Both the position numbers and the translations under genes were made by a program. Of a DNA stretch of 64,000 nucleotides, positions 11,701 through 24,769 are shown piece after piece (positions within the stretch are counted from its first letter, which is position 1; every line of letters begins with the position of its first letter). The stretch comes from Onchocerca volvulus (taxonomy: Eukaryota > Nematoda > Chromadorea > Rhabditida > Onchocercidae): positions 5,952,001-6,016,000 of the forward strand of contig HG738137.1 of the NCBI GenBank assembly GCA_000499405.2, in the 5' to 3' direction. The notes beneath the pieces are model-generated. The model was not told the DNA's origin. It did not search any database and saw only the letters and a program-made list of their open reading frames with translations.

Positions 11701-14700
11701 AAAATTTAGATGAATAATGAATTTTTGCAAAATTGAATCAATCAACCAGAACACATTCCATGAAGTCTTTGTGTACGCAATTTCAATCAGGAATATCAAA
11801 CGACATTATCAAACAGATTCGATGATATCACATTATGCTTATCCATTTCGTCGACTTATATAGTAACAGTGTAATTTGACATTTGCTCACTACTGCTTGA
11901 CATTTCACGAAATATCGATCGATAATGATTTTCTTCATCATTAGACCAAAAACCATACTCATTTCTCCATGATTTTGAGCATAAGGTCATAGAAATCGAA
12001 AGATAGAAAGCTGATTTCCTAATTGTGGGTCATTTAAATTATGATTTTAAATTATTCCCAGTTGAAAAAGATCGATAATTCTTGCTCAGTGCTAATTTAA
12101 AATCTGACTTGAATAATTCTAATACAGGTAAACAAGAAAAAGTTTTTCTCGTATAAGGTGTGAAACAAAACTATTAAAAGAAGGCGCTAAGAGTTTTGAC
12201 AATTGTTGCTGAATCAAGAAACTTACAGTATAAATATCCAGAAAAAAGTAGTTGCTGAAATAGTTAAAAAACTGAAAAGAAGAATAAGATATAGGTGGTA
12301 AATGAAATGAAATATTTACTGAGTTTCGAATCGGATCGCGCATTGTCCTGAAACGAAATTATTCATTGCCAAAAACTTCCGTAGCTACTTTTTGACACGA
12401 AAATAGTAATACAGTTCGTGGAAATATTTCAAATGTATAAAAGAAAGAATTTTTGTTTATTTTTTTCTTTTGAAAAAATGTGAAAATCGATAGGAATTTA
12501 TAAGCCAAATTTACAAGATACATTTCTGTGAAATATATTATAATGTTAATATACAATGCATTTAAACAAATAGTACTGCTTAAATTCATTTTCTATAAAT
12601 TTTAATTTCACACTTTCATTGAAGAGAAGAGATACTAAGTATATTTAAAATCAAATTTATTTTATAATAATTCTTTTAAATCGTTTTCATGTCTCATCAA
12701 CACAGTTTGGTTCGGCACTTATGAGAAAAATTCAATATTTAAGGTAATTTCGATTTTCTCTCGAAAAAACTTTTTCTAAAAAAAAGTAAAAACTGCGAAA
12801 TTCAGACAAAGATTATGGAAATCTATAATGTACAACGAATTAAGTTAATGCCCCATTTATAGCGGACAAGTGGATGGAAAAGTGAATAATTTCCGAGGAA
12901 TTACGACGTAATTACGATTCAAATGAAAAGTTTCAAAAAAAAGTAATAAATGAAAAAGTTGAAAGATTAGAGACCAAAAGTCGATAAATTTATGAAACCA
13001 AGATTATCTTTAGTGAAATGATAAGTCTTCCTTATTCATGATATTTATTCTTTTCATGGATCGGTAATTTCAAGTGGAAAGATGACAGCTGACCAAATCT
13101 AATTACAAGATTCATATGAAGTCAAGTCAAATATATTCAGTTGATAAGCTCTTAACAAACTAAACATTGAATTTCGAGATACATTCAAATCAAAAGGAAG
13201 TGAAGGTTTCGTTAGAGCAATTCGAATTTGATGAATACATCTTGTGGATAATAAACTGCAAGATAAATGCTGAAAATATGATGTTTTAATCTATCATTTT
13301 TTCCCTAAAAGGCGATCAGAAAGTAAAATTCGTTTTGACTTTTTTTTATTAAAAAAGTATTAAATACTATTTCACACTATTAACGCTATGAAAAACATTA
13401 ATAATAAAATCGAATCCTTTGCACTAATTATTTTATTTTTAAATTTTTTGATTTTTTTAATTTTGCAAATTTAAGTCAAAGAATTATTTTTGAAAGGAAT
13501 TATTTGCATTGAAATAACTCTCAGATAAGATAATACAATTGCATTTAATATTTTACAAAAACAGTTCGTTATGTAAAGATTTTGATCAAACAGTATTTTT
13601 GCGATAAAAAATATAGCGATAAGATTTATTTTAAAAAATGGAAAAAAGCAGTACAGAACAATCGAAATTGTTATACAACAGCTAAAAACTTTTTTTGGAA
13701 GAAAGTTTTTTTTTTTTTTAAAAAATTAATCAAAAAACTAAATTTCGAAATTTAATGACGTCCATATGGAAAAACTCTCACAAAAATTCCTTTCGCAGGA
13801 ATGGAAAAGCTGTCGTACCAGTTTAGTCATACTGCGAGTTGTATGATCAAATTATGCATGACAAGGAGATGATCTATCTTAAATCAGCTTATCATCAGCT
13901 TCCTTTTATACAATCACGACTGGTTTTTCCATGTCCTTGCATAAACTGATAAGAATGAAAGAATTTATACACAAAGCAAAAGCAAAAATCGTACTATTCA
14001 AGATTAAAGTTCAATGAAATACTATTATTGTAAATTTCTCCCATCAAAATTTAATTGCAAGTAACCAGTTTCAGTGGCCGAAATGGATTTATGGATTCTT
14101 GAAATTATAAAGGAAGAGAGAAGAAAGTAATATTCAGTTCTAATAATGTTCATTTTCAGTCTAAATTTATATTTAATTTAGATTACATGACAAAATAATA
14201 TTTATACTTCATATCTTGTAGTTGGGAATATATCTCTGAACAAGAAGTAATGGAAAAAAGAAGATGAAAAATGAGAAAATATGACAATCTGACATATTAA
14301 ACAATTCAAATTGGTCTTAGATGACGAGGATGATTGTTCAAAAATTTAATTCAATGACATCCATCATATAATCATGGAATTCAGATCAATCAATCAATAA
14401 CATATAGTAATTATTCATTGGTATGATTATTGTTATTCAGAGAGTGAGAATAAATCTCAATAGACAGCATACTCATATTATTTTCAAACTATCAAGAAAA
14501 ATTTAAGAAGAAGTAAATTTCCAAAACTTCATATCTAACTTCAAAAATTTCAATAAACCTTACAATATGTCTCGCAAAAATGCATCTAATACTGTTGAAA
14601 TATCAGTTGAGAGGAATTTAATGTTTGAAATTTGAATACACTGAGTTGAAAAAATTTAGTGCTGGAAATGAACTTGCAGCAATTTGTTCAGTATTAGAAT

Positions 14701-17700
14701 TAATTTTGAAATGAATTATTTTTTGTATCAAATGGATATTTTGAATTAAATATATCTTCGTCGTATCACGGATAATACATACTAAGCTTACTGTGGAAAC
14801 GACTTGATCAAGCTGGTTATTTTGCTTATTTACCATGCCGAAATTTGACCTCTCTCAACCAAATAACGGAAGAGAAATTAGTCTAACAATTAAAAGAAGA
14901 GAAAAAAAAAATCAATCCATCAATTAAACTATTTGGAAAAACAGATATCGATGTTTATGCGCAGTAAGGAGTCGCTAGTTCACCATCAAGAAGAATTCTT
15001 TGTTGTTAGGCCAATTTTTGAATCCGTCAGGCTTTCACGAAATCACGAAAATCTTTGAATTATGCTACTTTTGGAAGAAAACATCATCATTTGTACTACT
15101 TTATTGTAGTCTGAAAACAATGATCGAATGATAAATCAATCCTTACTTTTCTTAATTAATTATATTATTTAAATAAGTCTTGGGATATCATATGTATTCT
15201 TATGGTTGGAAAATTATCAATATTTCAATAGAATGAATAAAAACATGTTTGTTTCCAATAACATAATCAATGTTCCTCGTCTTTGTACACATGCATCATT
15301 TGTATGCTATTTTGATTTCACTTTATTTAAGAAAATTGGAAAATGACTTCTTTGACATATGAAAGATTAGATTTTACAGAATATTGTTTTCTAATCAGAA
15401 ATTAAAAAAAAAAAAAACCATTTCAAAATTTAAAAATGGTTGGTACTTCATTCCGAAAATGGGATTATTTTCAACAATCGTTCAAGTACCATTGTTAAAA
15501 CTGTAAACAAATATGAAATTTTGAAATTTAAAGCAAATGAATTGATGTGATTAGGCATCACTTGTCTTCTTTTCCCTTTCTTTGTCTGTAATAGAAATAA
15601 AAATGAGATATTTTTGTCAGAAATGTGGAAATGCGAAAAATTCTTTGAAGCAGGAAGTCTGATTTTGAAATCTTGTTAGTACCAACCAAACAATACATGT
15701 AAAAGAAGGCCGACTAACAAAGACAGTCAATCGGTGTTGGCTCATCATCTGTCAACGAACTGTTGCAAAAATTTCTATCGAAGCAGATCACATCAGGAGA
15801 TGGGTAAGACAGGATTGTGTGATTCGATCTGTTGAATGTTGAATTGCTCAATGAAAATCGACAAATTTTCAAGGTGAGAAAAATTTGTTTAAGCAAATTA
15901 ATGTTAAGAAAAGAAGTGAAGGCAGCGTTGCAGTAATCGCGCAAATGCGAAAAAATATTGAATCGATGGACTAATTGATGATTCTTGCGAGATAATATCG
16001 ATTAAGAAATGATGAAATGTTTATCTATTGAGAAAACGGGACAAAGTTCGAATAAAGCTGAAAATGCAAAAATGCATCATTCGAACATTTCTTCTAGCAA
16101 TCTTTGAAATATATAAGGAAATCTTATAGGCATGGAAGTATTTCTTTACTTATCACCAATGGGTATGATAACAAAATCATATCTCTACACATTCATTTCG
16201 TTTCTCTTCATGCAATTTTGGGATTTCATGAATCACGAGAATCAATATAATTAAATTGAGCCTTCGAAACCTGGAAGAAAAAACTGCAATCTAATTCAAT
16301 TTCTTCGAACAACGAGTGAAAACTGAAAATTGAGTAGCTTACTATCAAAAAACTGAATAAGTTTGAAGAATCAAGATAGCAGTCAAAATGAGCCAAGAAA
16401 TTGTGTGCTCGGAAAGCTTTCTCCTTTATGACTATTTTGCTTCTTATACTTTCCGCAACAAGCTTAGGAGAGCCTCTGGGCATATTGGATTCTGAGGAGT
16501 CCACTTCTTTCCATCAATTAATCTGGCCATGTATCTAATTATTACATTAGGATTTCAAGTATTCATCCATCGAGTCTCTTGTCTACTTCACTTGACGAAT
16601 AATGAGAAAACATGAAGCTAAGAAGCAATTTTAAAGATCTGATGGGAAAGCTATGGTAACAGAGATAATGAGAAGGAAAGAAAGAAATTGAGGTCATCAT
16701 CTTTTATAAGATTTGCTAACGATCAGCTCAGATATTACAAACATAGATTCATGTTTGGTAAAATAATCTTTGATTACAAGTACTGCAGTCTTACTTCAAA
16801 ATTAAAACTAAGAATAAATTGAATTTGGATCGGGAAAGTGAAAATCCTTCGAGTTAAATAACGACAAGAATCATTAAGAAATTCAAGCCATAATCCAAAT
16901 CAGGATTAATTGTGACGGATAACTAGGATACTTGAAGAAATCACCAACAGAGCAGACGTATTTCTGGTAAACAATCGAAGCTCACTCATTATGAAACACA
17001 ATAACAAAGTCATTGAGATGAAGTGCTTTTTGCCAAGAATTGAAAAATGGATCAAGTAGAAATGAATCTGAATCATCTTGCTGTTGTCATTTGGCAATTC
17101 TAATTAATTTAGCATCCGGAAGGGAATTTCTTGTCCGTTGTATGAAGAAAACTTGATCAAGTTCTATGCTTATGCTGCCCTTTTCGTTAGTTTTTCGAAA
17201 TAATTCATTTCAAAAATGCCACAAAATACACTATAATAATTATCAAATACTTTGGCATTGATCGCAGTTACTTAGCTTTCAGCCTCTATACAATGATGAC
17301 AATATTGAGCACAACTATTCCAATCACAACTTGCAAAAATTAGAATTTATGTTTACTTTCATCCAAATATTATATTATATCTCAATAAAAATTTACTGAA
17401 ATGAAAGCAAAAAAAAAAAAAGAAATTATTCCTCAAAGAATTTCTGATACTGTGCAAATTTCCATTTCTCGAAAATTACTCAGGAAATCGGCCGTTACTG
17501 GGAAGAATGAATGATAATTAAGAATTGAAATTTGAGATATCATCAAGAAATAATGCATAAATGAAACGGTTCACTGTTTCAGTTGTTCTGTTGAGAATTT
17601 AGAGAGCATTTGCATATTATATCACAATAATAGTGGTAATTGAAAGACAAGTCAAAAATGGAAGTTAAATACATAACTGTGAGGGAACTGAACGAAAGCT

Positions 17701-17734
17701 GGTGGTACCATGATATTTTAGAATTTGAACTGAG

Positions 17735-17850
17735 AAAAACGAAAAATGAAAACAGAAAATGAAAATAAAAAGTGAAGTGCGAAAAGTGGAACGTGAAACG
17801 GAAAATGAAATAGTGAAATATGAAAGTAAATACGGTAACAGTAGCAGTGA
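17735..17850. repeat. Purine-rich GAAAATGAAA-like low-complexity tract
   Basis: The plus strand is almost all A and G with scattered T, made of degenerate GAAAATGAAA-type words. The minus strand is correspondingly a pyrimidine tract, which gives misleading Phe/His/Ser-rich open frames on that strand. It is probably a decayed simple repeat. Confidence 0.6.
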
Positions 17851-18992
17851 ATTTTGAAGGATAAAAGGAGAAGTTGTGCAATTTTAGCGAAATCATTTCT
17901 CTTTCTTAGAAGAAATTGTTTACGAATTTTCATCATTGTTGGAATAAAATCAAATTATTTTCTCACGTTTTTACAATTAAAAGTTTGTTCTGTACATGAA
18001 TGGCAGGAAAACAACAAGCGAAACGCTGAATTTTCTTCGCTTACACTTTCTCTTCCATGAATTATAAGACCTTTGAAACTCCACATAAATCTCCAATTAT
18101 ATAATCTATTTACTATCATCTCAGAAATAGTAAAACAGTAAGTTCAAGGATTTGCAAATAATGTATAAATAATCATCATTTCTTGAGGATTGTTTGTTAG
18201 TTTGTTTTATAAATTAATCTTCACATTTTTAAAATCATTACATGATAGATGATAAGCATAATTTAGGAAATCGAATTTATTCATTAAAATATCAAAAATT
18301 TAAATTGCGTAATTCAAACTGATGACCAACTAAGATTACAATAAGTCCATAAATTATATTCAGGAAGAAACTTTGAGAAATGATATGACAGTCTTTTCTA
18401 CATTCTACTTAACATTCAAAATTAATAAAATGAAATATAATTTTAATGAATTATGCATCCATTATCGGCATTAATTATTTCTCGATGAAGAATATTAATT
18501 AATTTAAGAATGCTTAGTATCACTTCAGCAAATATTTCAAACTGCTGAAAAACTTTTTTAAATCTAAAGTGATCGATGGGAAAAAAATCGAACACATCGA
18601 TGATTTGTGATTCACAAATTCCACTTATTCAAAAAAATTGATTTGAAATTTCCCAAAAAATGGCATAATTACAAAGCGATTATATTTCACATAACGTTTC
18701 TAACATTTTCCGCAACTATATGCACAATAATCTTGCGCGAAACGTGAATAAATGACGCAGAAATTCGTGAGAAGAGTCTTCAATATTTTGCAGTACGAAT
18801 GATGGTCACTGCAGTATTGCATTTTCTCAAGAGCTGAGCCTGAAAGGAAAACAAGGCGTATTTTATGCATATATTTTTAGATACTAATTAATTAATTATT
18901 TCTTCAGTTTAAAATGGCATACTTGGAAAAATAAGGCTTTCTTACCATAGTTTTCACTACAGGAAATGTCCCAAATAGATTCAATAAATCTT

Positions 18993-21900
18993 TCAAATAA
19001 ATTGACATAATATTGAAGATAGTATTGAAAATGTTGAAGGATTTAAATTAATTTTGAAACCTTGGATATCTGTTGTTCCTGTACTATTGTTATTGTTTGA
19101 GGTATTGGTAATGGTTACGGTATTATGAGTTGATAACGTTGAAGAAGCAGTTACAGTCCTTATAGTTGTAGCAAATTGTCCTCTGATCGGAACAAATACT
19201 TGCACTTCTGGCTCTTTGAATTGCTCTCCGTTTATCAGGTTTTGTATATTTGAATCAGAGTTCACTGATATTTCTAAGGAAACAAAATGCAGTTTATTGC
19301 ATTTTATTTGCACAATATTAACATAGAACAAGTTAAGTTTTTATTCTAATTATTAAACTTTAGAGAATAACGACCGATTAGAACTTACTTTTATTGCAGT
19401 TGTATAATTTGTTAATTTTCCAGACATCAATAGGAGAAAGACCACGTCGTTGGCCAATTTTGATGGCTAGAAATTTTCTGCTTATTTTATATATAAATAC
19501 ATGTCTTAAAGAGATAGGCGACAAGTCTTTATCGCTGAGGTGATCTTTAAATTTCAAATAAAATGGATTTTTGAGGACGAAAAATGCTATTGAAAGTTCA
19601 GATTAATAGGTTATCTTTCACTGATCCATCCAAAATCAATGATTCTGCCTAGTATCTGACCTTTGTCGATAGATTTGGGAAGTATCGTTGGTTTACCATT
19701 TTTGCTAAATGCCCTTGCAGAGTAGTGCATCACAGAATCATAATCATATGGTGAACCCAAATCATCAATTATGGTCGCTGAATATTTATCAAACTGTTCT
19801 GTAAATAAAAAGCCATTTTCAAAAGACCAATTGTTCATTTAATTTGTTAGGTAAGGAAAGGTTCAAAGGTCATCATGTTAATTACATTTTGAATGGCACA
19901 ATTTCCAGAAAAGAAAAAATAATTATCAATGAAATACGCATATTACATGCCTCTAATTCAAAAACCAATCCTTACCAACGAGAGATGGCTTTATGTTTTC
20001 CCAAAGAATGTCCACGTATAAATCACGATCAGCGCGATCTGTCAAAAAATGATTGAATTCATTTAATGTAGTGCAGTATAAAAGTTATGCTAATATAATT
20101 ATTGAACGAATAAACGGCCAGAAAAAATCAATTGTCAAAACTTTTCTTTTGATAAAATGGCTATATTGATTATGAAAAGTAGTGAAATAAATAATTAATT
20201 AAATATTTTATGCTGTAGATCGAAATGATGCTAAAAAATAAGTGCAAATTTTAAATAGACTTTCTCAATATTGCTGGGAAATTGTAGGATGATTTATAGA
20301 AACTTACTTTGTTCGTGGAAAAAGCCGAGTACATGCATCAGTTCATGAATTACTACTCCTTTTCTTAAGCATCCATCACCCAAACTTACTTCCTGTCTAC
20401 CACCTACAAATAGATTGAAAACAATTTAATATGATTTTAGTATTTGAAACGACTCAATTAAACCACTATCAGTAACTGTACAAAAGCAATTTGTCATGAT
20501 TTGAAGGTGTTGAAATTGCCACAAATAATAATAAGGTAAAAAAATAAAACCAACGTTGCAGTAGTGATAGATAATCTCCTATAAAATCAGTTTGAAGCAA
20601 AAATCGTCTGAAAGTTTAAGAAATTTTCGATTTCTGGAACAATTTTTTGTTGGAAGTAGTATTACTGTAAAATCTGCAAACCATTATTGCCAATCATTGA
20701 ATAGCAGCCATCATTAGGAGTAATATAGATATAATTAAAATCGAATGATTTCTTGGGGACAAATCGTATACATGTTTGACGCCGATATTCTTTAAACGCT
20801 TCCATAATTATAAGCTTGCTGGAAAAGGAAAAATGAGAATTTGATTGTAAACAAAAACTAAAAATTAGAATAATCGAAATATTGCAGACCTGATATTAGA
20901 ATATGCGGGGGAGATGACGTATGGTACTCGTCCATTCGGCCATAACAATGTTTTTTGCCTTACCGCATTGTGCTGTATTGCAAGCATTTCAAGCTGTGGA
21001 ATGGAAAAGTTGTTCGGACTTTTGCAGCAAGCAGTGTTCCAGACAATGGATGGAATACGGTTTGCTACGGTAATATTATTGCTGAGTACTGTAAAAACAG
21101 GCAGTTGTTTAAAGATGACAATAAACCGGTGATTATTCAAATTGACAATATGCTCAAAAACTAGAAAATCTTGAAACCAACCAATATCGCCTTCAAAAAG
21201 ATCTTCACGATACATGTCATCGTCGTCTTCACTTGACAACGTTGAGTAGGATGCTTCGTCTTCTATTTGAATTGCCGATGATGTGGATGTTGATTTCAGT
21301 TTTTTCTAAACATTTTAAAGTTCATATAATGAAGCTTTGTTCTTCTCCTTTATTTCTTCTGATTGTTCGTTTATTAATTACTGATAAAGAAAAGAAGTTG
21401 AAGAAGAATTTTGTAAATGTATGCTTATACAAACAGTATTTTGAACAAATATTCCTTTTTTATCTAGGCGATGGAAAGACCTGATATTAGTAAGTAGATG
21501 GTTAATCAAAGGAAATAAGAGTGATACAATTCCTTCCATACTTCAAATCAAAATTCCAAAACTTTTGTGATGAAATGAAAAAATCTCTTATGAGTTATCA
21601 GTATTCAGGCATTTCATCATCGTCCGATAAGATCGCACTGAGCTTAATAGCATTGTGTTATCTCACTTTTCTTGATGTCTATGCAAGGAAGTAAACACAC
21701 GAAGTTTTTTAATTTAGCAAAAGAATAAAATATTCATCCTTCTAATTGGATGTATGAAATGAGAAGAATGCAATTATTTAATGTTATTTTATATAATTTG
21801 AAATTCGCGAAGAGTGCTTTCGAGGAAGCGAACACAAAAATCTGACATTTTGTTTAGAAGGTGTGACGGTTATTGCATTTCTTTTTTTATGCTTCTAAAT

Positions 21901-22577
21901 CTGCATATGGAAAATTGAAAGTGAAGTCATTGTTTAGATCAAAAGTAGATTAAAAATAAATGATTGATAAAATCGTCCCATGAAAGCTAGACAAAATAGT
22001 GCTGATCTACGAGAAAGCTCCGGGATGAATCGTTGGAGTCATCACTGCCACAATTTCTACCTCATAAATCATCAGTACTAGCCGTGAAATTCATGGCATA
22101 TCAAATCAGTACGGATAAGATTGAAGAATCATGTGAAGATCAGTTAAAACTGGAAAATTCTCAGCATTTGGTTATTGTTGAACTCTATTAGTGTTGTAAT
22201 ATGAGATGTTTAAGTGATCTTATTTATTTTTTGTATTTGAATAACTCTCAAACAATAATTGTTTTCTTTTAAAACATGAATTAATTCCTTTATTTTAGCA
22301 CTTTTCCCTTTCTATTATTCAATGTCCTTAATTTTTTTCGTTCATCTTGAACATTTCCGATCATACATTCACGCACACATATGAATATAATCTTTCAGAT
22401 TTTGACTAGAGTTCCAATCAAGTTTAATTTCATTATTTTCAACCGTTTTCAATTTTAAACAGTAAACAGAATTCAAACCTTCAGATCAGTAGTAGTAAGT
22501 GGGATAGCATTAATTTCGGTGAAATAAACACGAAATTCTTCTGTCAGCAAAATGATAAGCAAGGCTAGTGTTATCAT
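18993..22577 (-). CDS. Astacin-family zinc metalloprotease (nas-like), secreted
   Basis: Nine minus-strand exons agree in phase: 22479-22577, 21182-21305, 20890-21088, 20682-20818, 20308-20403, 19976-20038, 19661-19798, 19389-19466 and 18993-19273, giving about 404 aa. Residues 1-25 form a signal peptide ([11 protein letters not shown]). A propeptide with the FEGDI aspartate-switch motif lies near 70-74. The catalytic domain begins near [11 protein letters not shown]. The zinc site [12 protein letters not shown] is at about 206-217, and the Met-turn SVMHY at about 261-265. The domain closes with [16 protein letters not shown]. These are all the hallmarks of an active, secreted astacin endopeptidase; in nematodes such enzymes act in cuticle moulting, digestion or hatching. 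After the domain comes a Ser/Thr/Asn-rich tail with no EGF or CUB domain. The intron after GDI is 93 nt and stop-free, so it could be retained. The first two junctions are inferred from phase. Donor GTTTGC after the NNG codon is unusual. The exact substrate is unknown. Confidence 0.9.
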
Positions 22578-24769
22578 TTTGACAAATAATGGATAAGCGG
22601 CTTCACAAGTAGTATTTTTTATTGACTTTTTTTTTTCAAATAGTAGTAGTAAATTTGCAGAAATACTGTTAAACAAATAGAATGAGAAGTTAAATTGAAT
22701 GGACAAACTGCAGACAAGAAGGGGTTGAGGCGAGAAAAAAGTTCAAGAAAGGAAAGTTGCAATATTTTCCTTCTTTTTTTTTTTTTTTTTTTTTGGAAGA
22801 ACTTCAGTTATCAGTAATTTGAAAAAATGCTAAAAATCCAGAGGACATCAAACGTACAGACAAAAGGTAAATTAGTTCGATTTGAATCAACTGAATAATT
22901 CAAATTTCAGTACTCCTCCACACTTTGAAGCCAGAGAAGGAGCAAAATGACACAACAGAAGGACAATTTGATAAATAGGAAATGATTTCAAATGTGATCA
23001 GTGTAACAACAAGTTGAGCAAAATAAGATTTTATGAGGATTGAGAAATTATTTGTTTACTATTTTTCACAGTTCATGCAAGCAACACTATGCAAATAAGG
23101 TATATTTGTAGAGGGTTAGTAAAGTATATTCCAATAAATACCTTATTTTATTTTATAATTCAGTGATTAAGCAGCTCATCCATCTAGGAAAGCATAAATT
23201 GTTGTCGCAAAACGGAATTAATTTCAACATTTGTTTACTTCCAATAAGTGTAACAAACAAGAGTTTATGATAAATGAATGATTAAATGAATGAAATGCGG
23301 CTTTAAATGCCCTATTTGATACTGTAAGCTAGCAACTTGCAACTTTGAAATGATCATCGAATCATAAGATAAATTCATGGCAAGGATTGAAACAGCTCTC
23401 GTACTGTGTGCCATTAAATTATTTTGTGATTCATTGCTTCACATCTGTTCAAAAATCCGGACAAATCAATATTGCACAAATAATAGTGACCTTACCATAT
23501 GTTTAACATATCGCCTACACAGCTCTACTTGAAGAAGTACTATTTATTCTCAATAACCGATGAGACATTAATTAATTTATTGTTTAGCTTTCATGCAAAT
23601 CATATTTTAGTCATTTTTGTACTGTTACTACGAATTAAGAACGATATTTAAGATTGCATATATGAGAGAATTATTGTATGTAAGGAAATTGTTAAACCTT
23701 TTGATTCTGCTAAAATCGAACGAATATTTGACGGAAAATTTCTGAAAAAATTGCTGCGAAATTTTCTATTATATTATATTTCCATTATATCATTCATTTT
23801 TTTATTTCATTTATTGTTCACTACATATTATATTTGAGAAATGTAAAAGAATAGAACCAATTCTATGATCTTTAGAAAATAATAAAAAAATGTTTCGGAG
23901 CTCATACGTGAAACTTAAATTTAATGAGAAGTGAGTTCGGTCAGCATTTTACAATCAGAAAGTGGAAGACAAATTACTTCATGCGGAAACATTGAGCAAA
24001 GTGAAATGACTGCTTTTTCCTCGACAATTTTAAAATAACTTAAATAACGAAGACTGAATCCGCAAATATCATCGAATTAAAGCTTGTGTGTGGCATTAAA
24101 ACATGCATTAAATTCTTGAATTTTTTTCCTTTTTGAAATTTAAGAACTAAGAGAAAAAGTGCTTCTGACATCATTAGGAGAATTGTAGAAAAGACCTTTT
24201 AGTTCATGATTGTTGTTTAGATCTGGTCAATATATGCTGACCTTTGTGCTGTCCTTTTTCAGAGACCTTTCCCGCCGAAATTAAGAGTTCTAGTTAAATT
24301 TGATTGCAAAACTTGTCCAGATATTTTTTTAATATACAACTAAATGCCTCCCTTCTCTGACAGCATTCATTATCAATAAGTTCTAGCAGCTGCTTCACTT
24401 GCAGACTTTTTTTAAACAAAAAAAAAAAAATATTTTTCACAATATTTTCAATAATATTTATGTTTTAATGGATAAATGCGCCATTTACAATCACAAATAG
24501 TCCAGAAAAGCTCATATAATTAGTAGCCAAGAGATGATCTTGGACAAAATTCGGAAGCAAAGAGTGATCTTTTTTCTCACTGGCTGATCTTCAACGATGA
24601 TGCACTTTTAGCCTTGGAAGTTTTTTGAATTCTTCGGGAATAGGTTAGAGTTGAAGTGAACACATCGCGCCTTCTGCCTCTCTGTTTGGCTCATAAATTG
24701 GCCATTCCTTCACCATTCCTTCCATCTGTTGCGAACTGCCCAATTGTTGTTGTTGTTATCGTCGTTCCG
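22578..24769. other. Intergenic region between astacin and tetraspanin genes
   Basis: The two flanking genes are divergent, so this roughly 2.2 kb should contain both promoters. It is AT-rich, with a 21-base T run at 22774-22794. No exon with supported splice sites was seen. Just before the tetraspanin start the sequence becomes richer in G and C (about 24650-24770). Confidence 0.5.

Larger units (their letters stand above)
2104..18992. other. About 17 kb gene-poor AT-rich region
   Basis: This long stretch is dominated by A/T runs and short chance open frames. Nothing forms a convincing multi-exon gene. A few patches look exon-like and could belong to a gene with very long introns or to decayed genes: a 33-codon frame at 3604-3705 (plus), a splice-bounded frame at 7080-7155 (plus), an open frame at about 8370-8697 (plus), and a 13-codon splice-bounded frame at 16927-16966 (plus). 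A minus-strand frame at 2649-2927 is open and protein-like in composition, but no splice partner was found. Simple repeats at 8711-8770 and about 17735-17850 are listed separately. Confidence 0.45.

Noticed and set aside
13800..13945. Imperfect inverted repeat (ATGGAAAA...CCAGT against ACTGGTTTTTCCAT)
   Set aside because: Several mismatches and gaps in the arms and no flanking duplication; not distinguishable from chance by eye.
16226..16504. Minus-strand frame with polar N-terminal half
   Set aside because: No acceptor or donor in consistent phase, no homology recognised; second half is AT-driven Phe/Ser/Leu.
17579..17936. Overlapping minus-strand frames rich in Phe, His and Ser
   Set aside because: They read a purine-rich simple tract on its complementary strand; two frames are open at once, a low-complexity effect.
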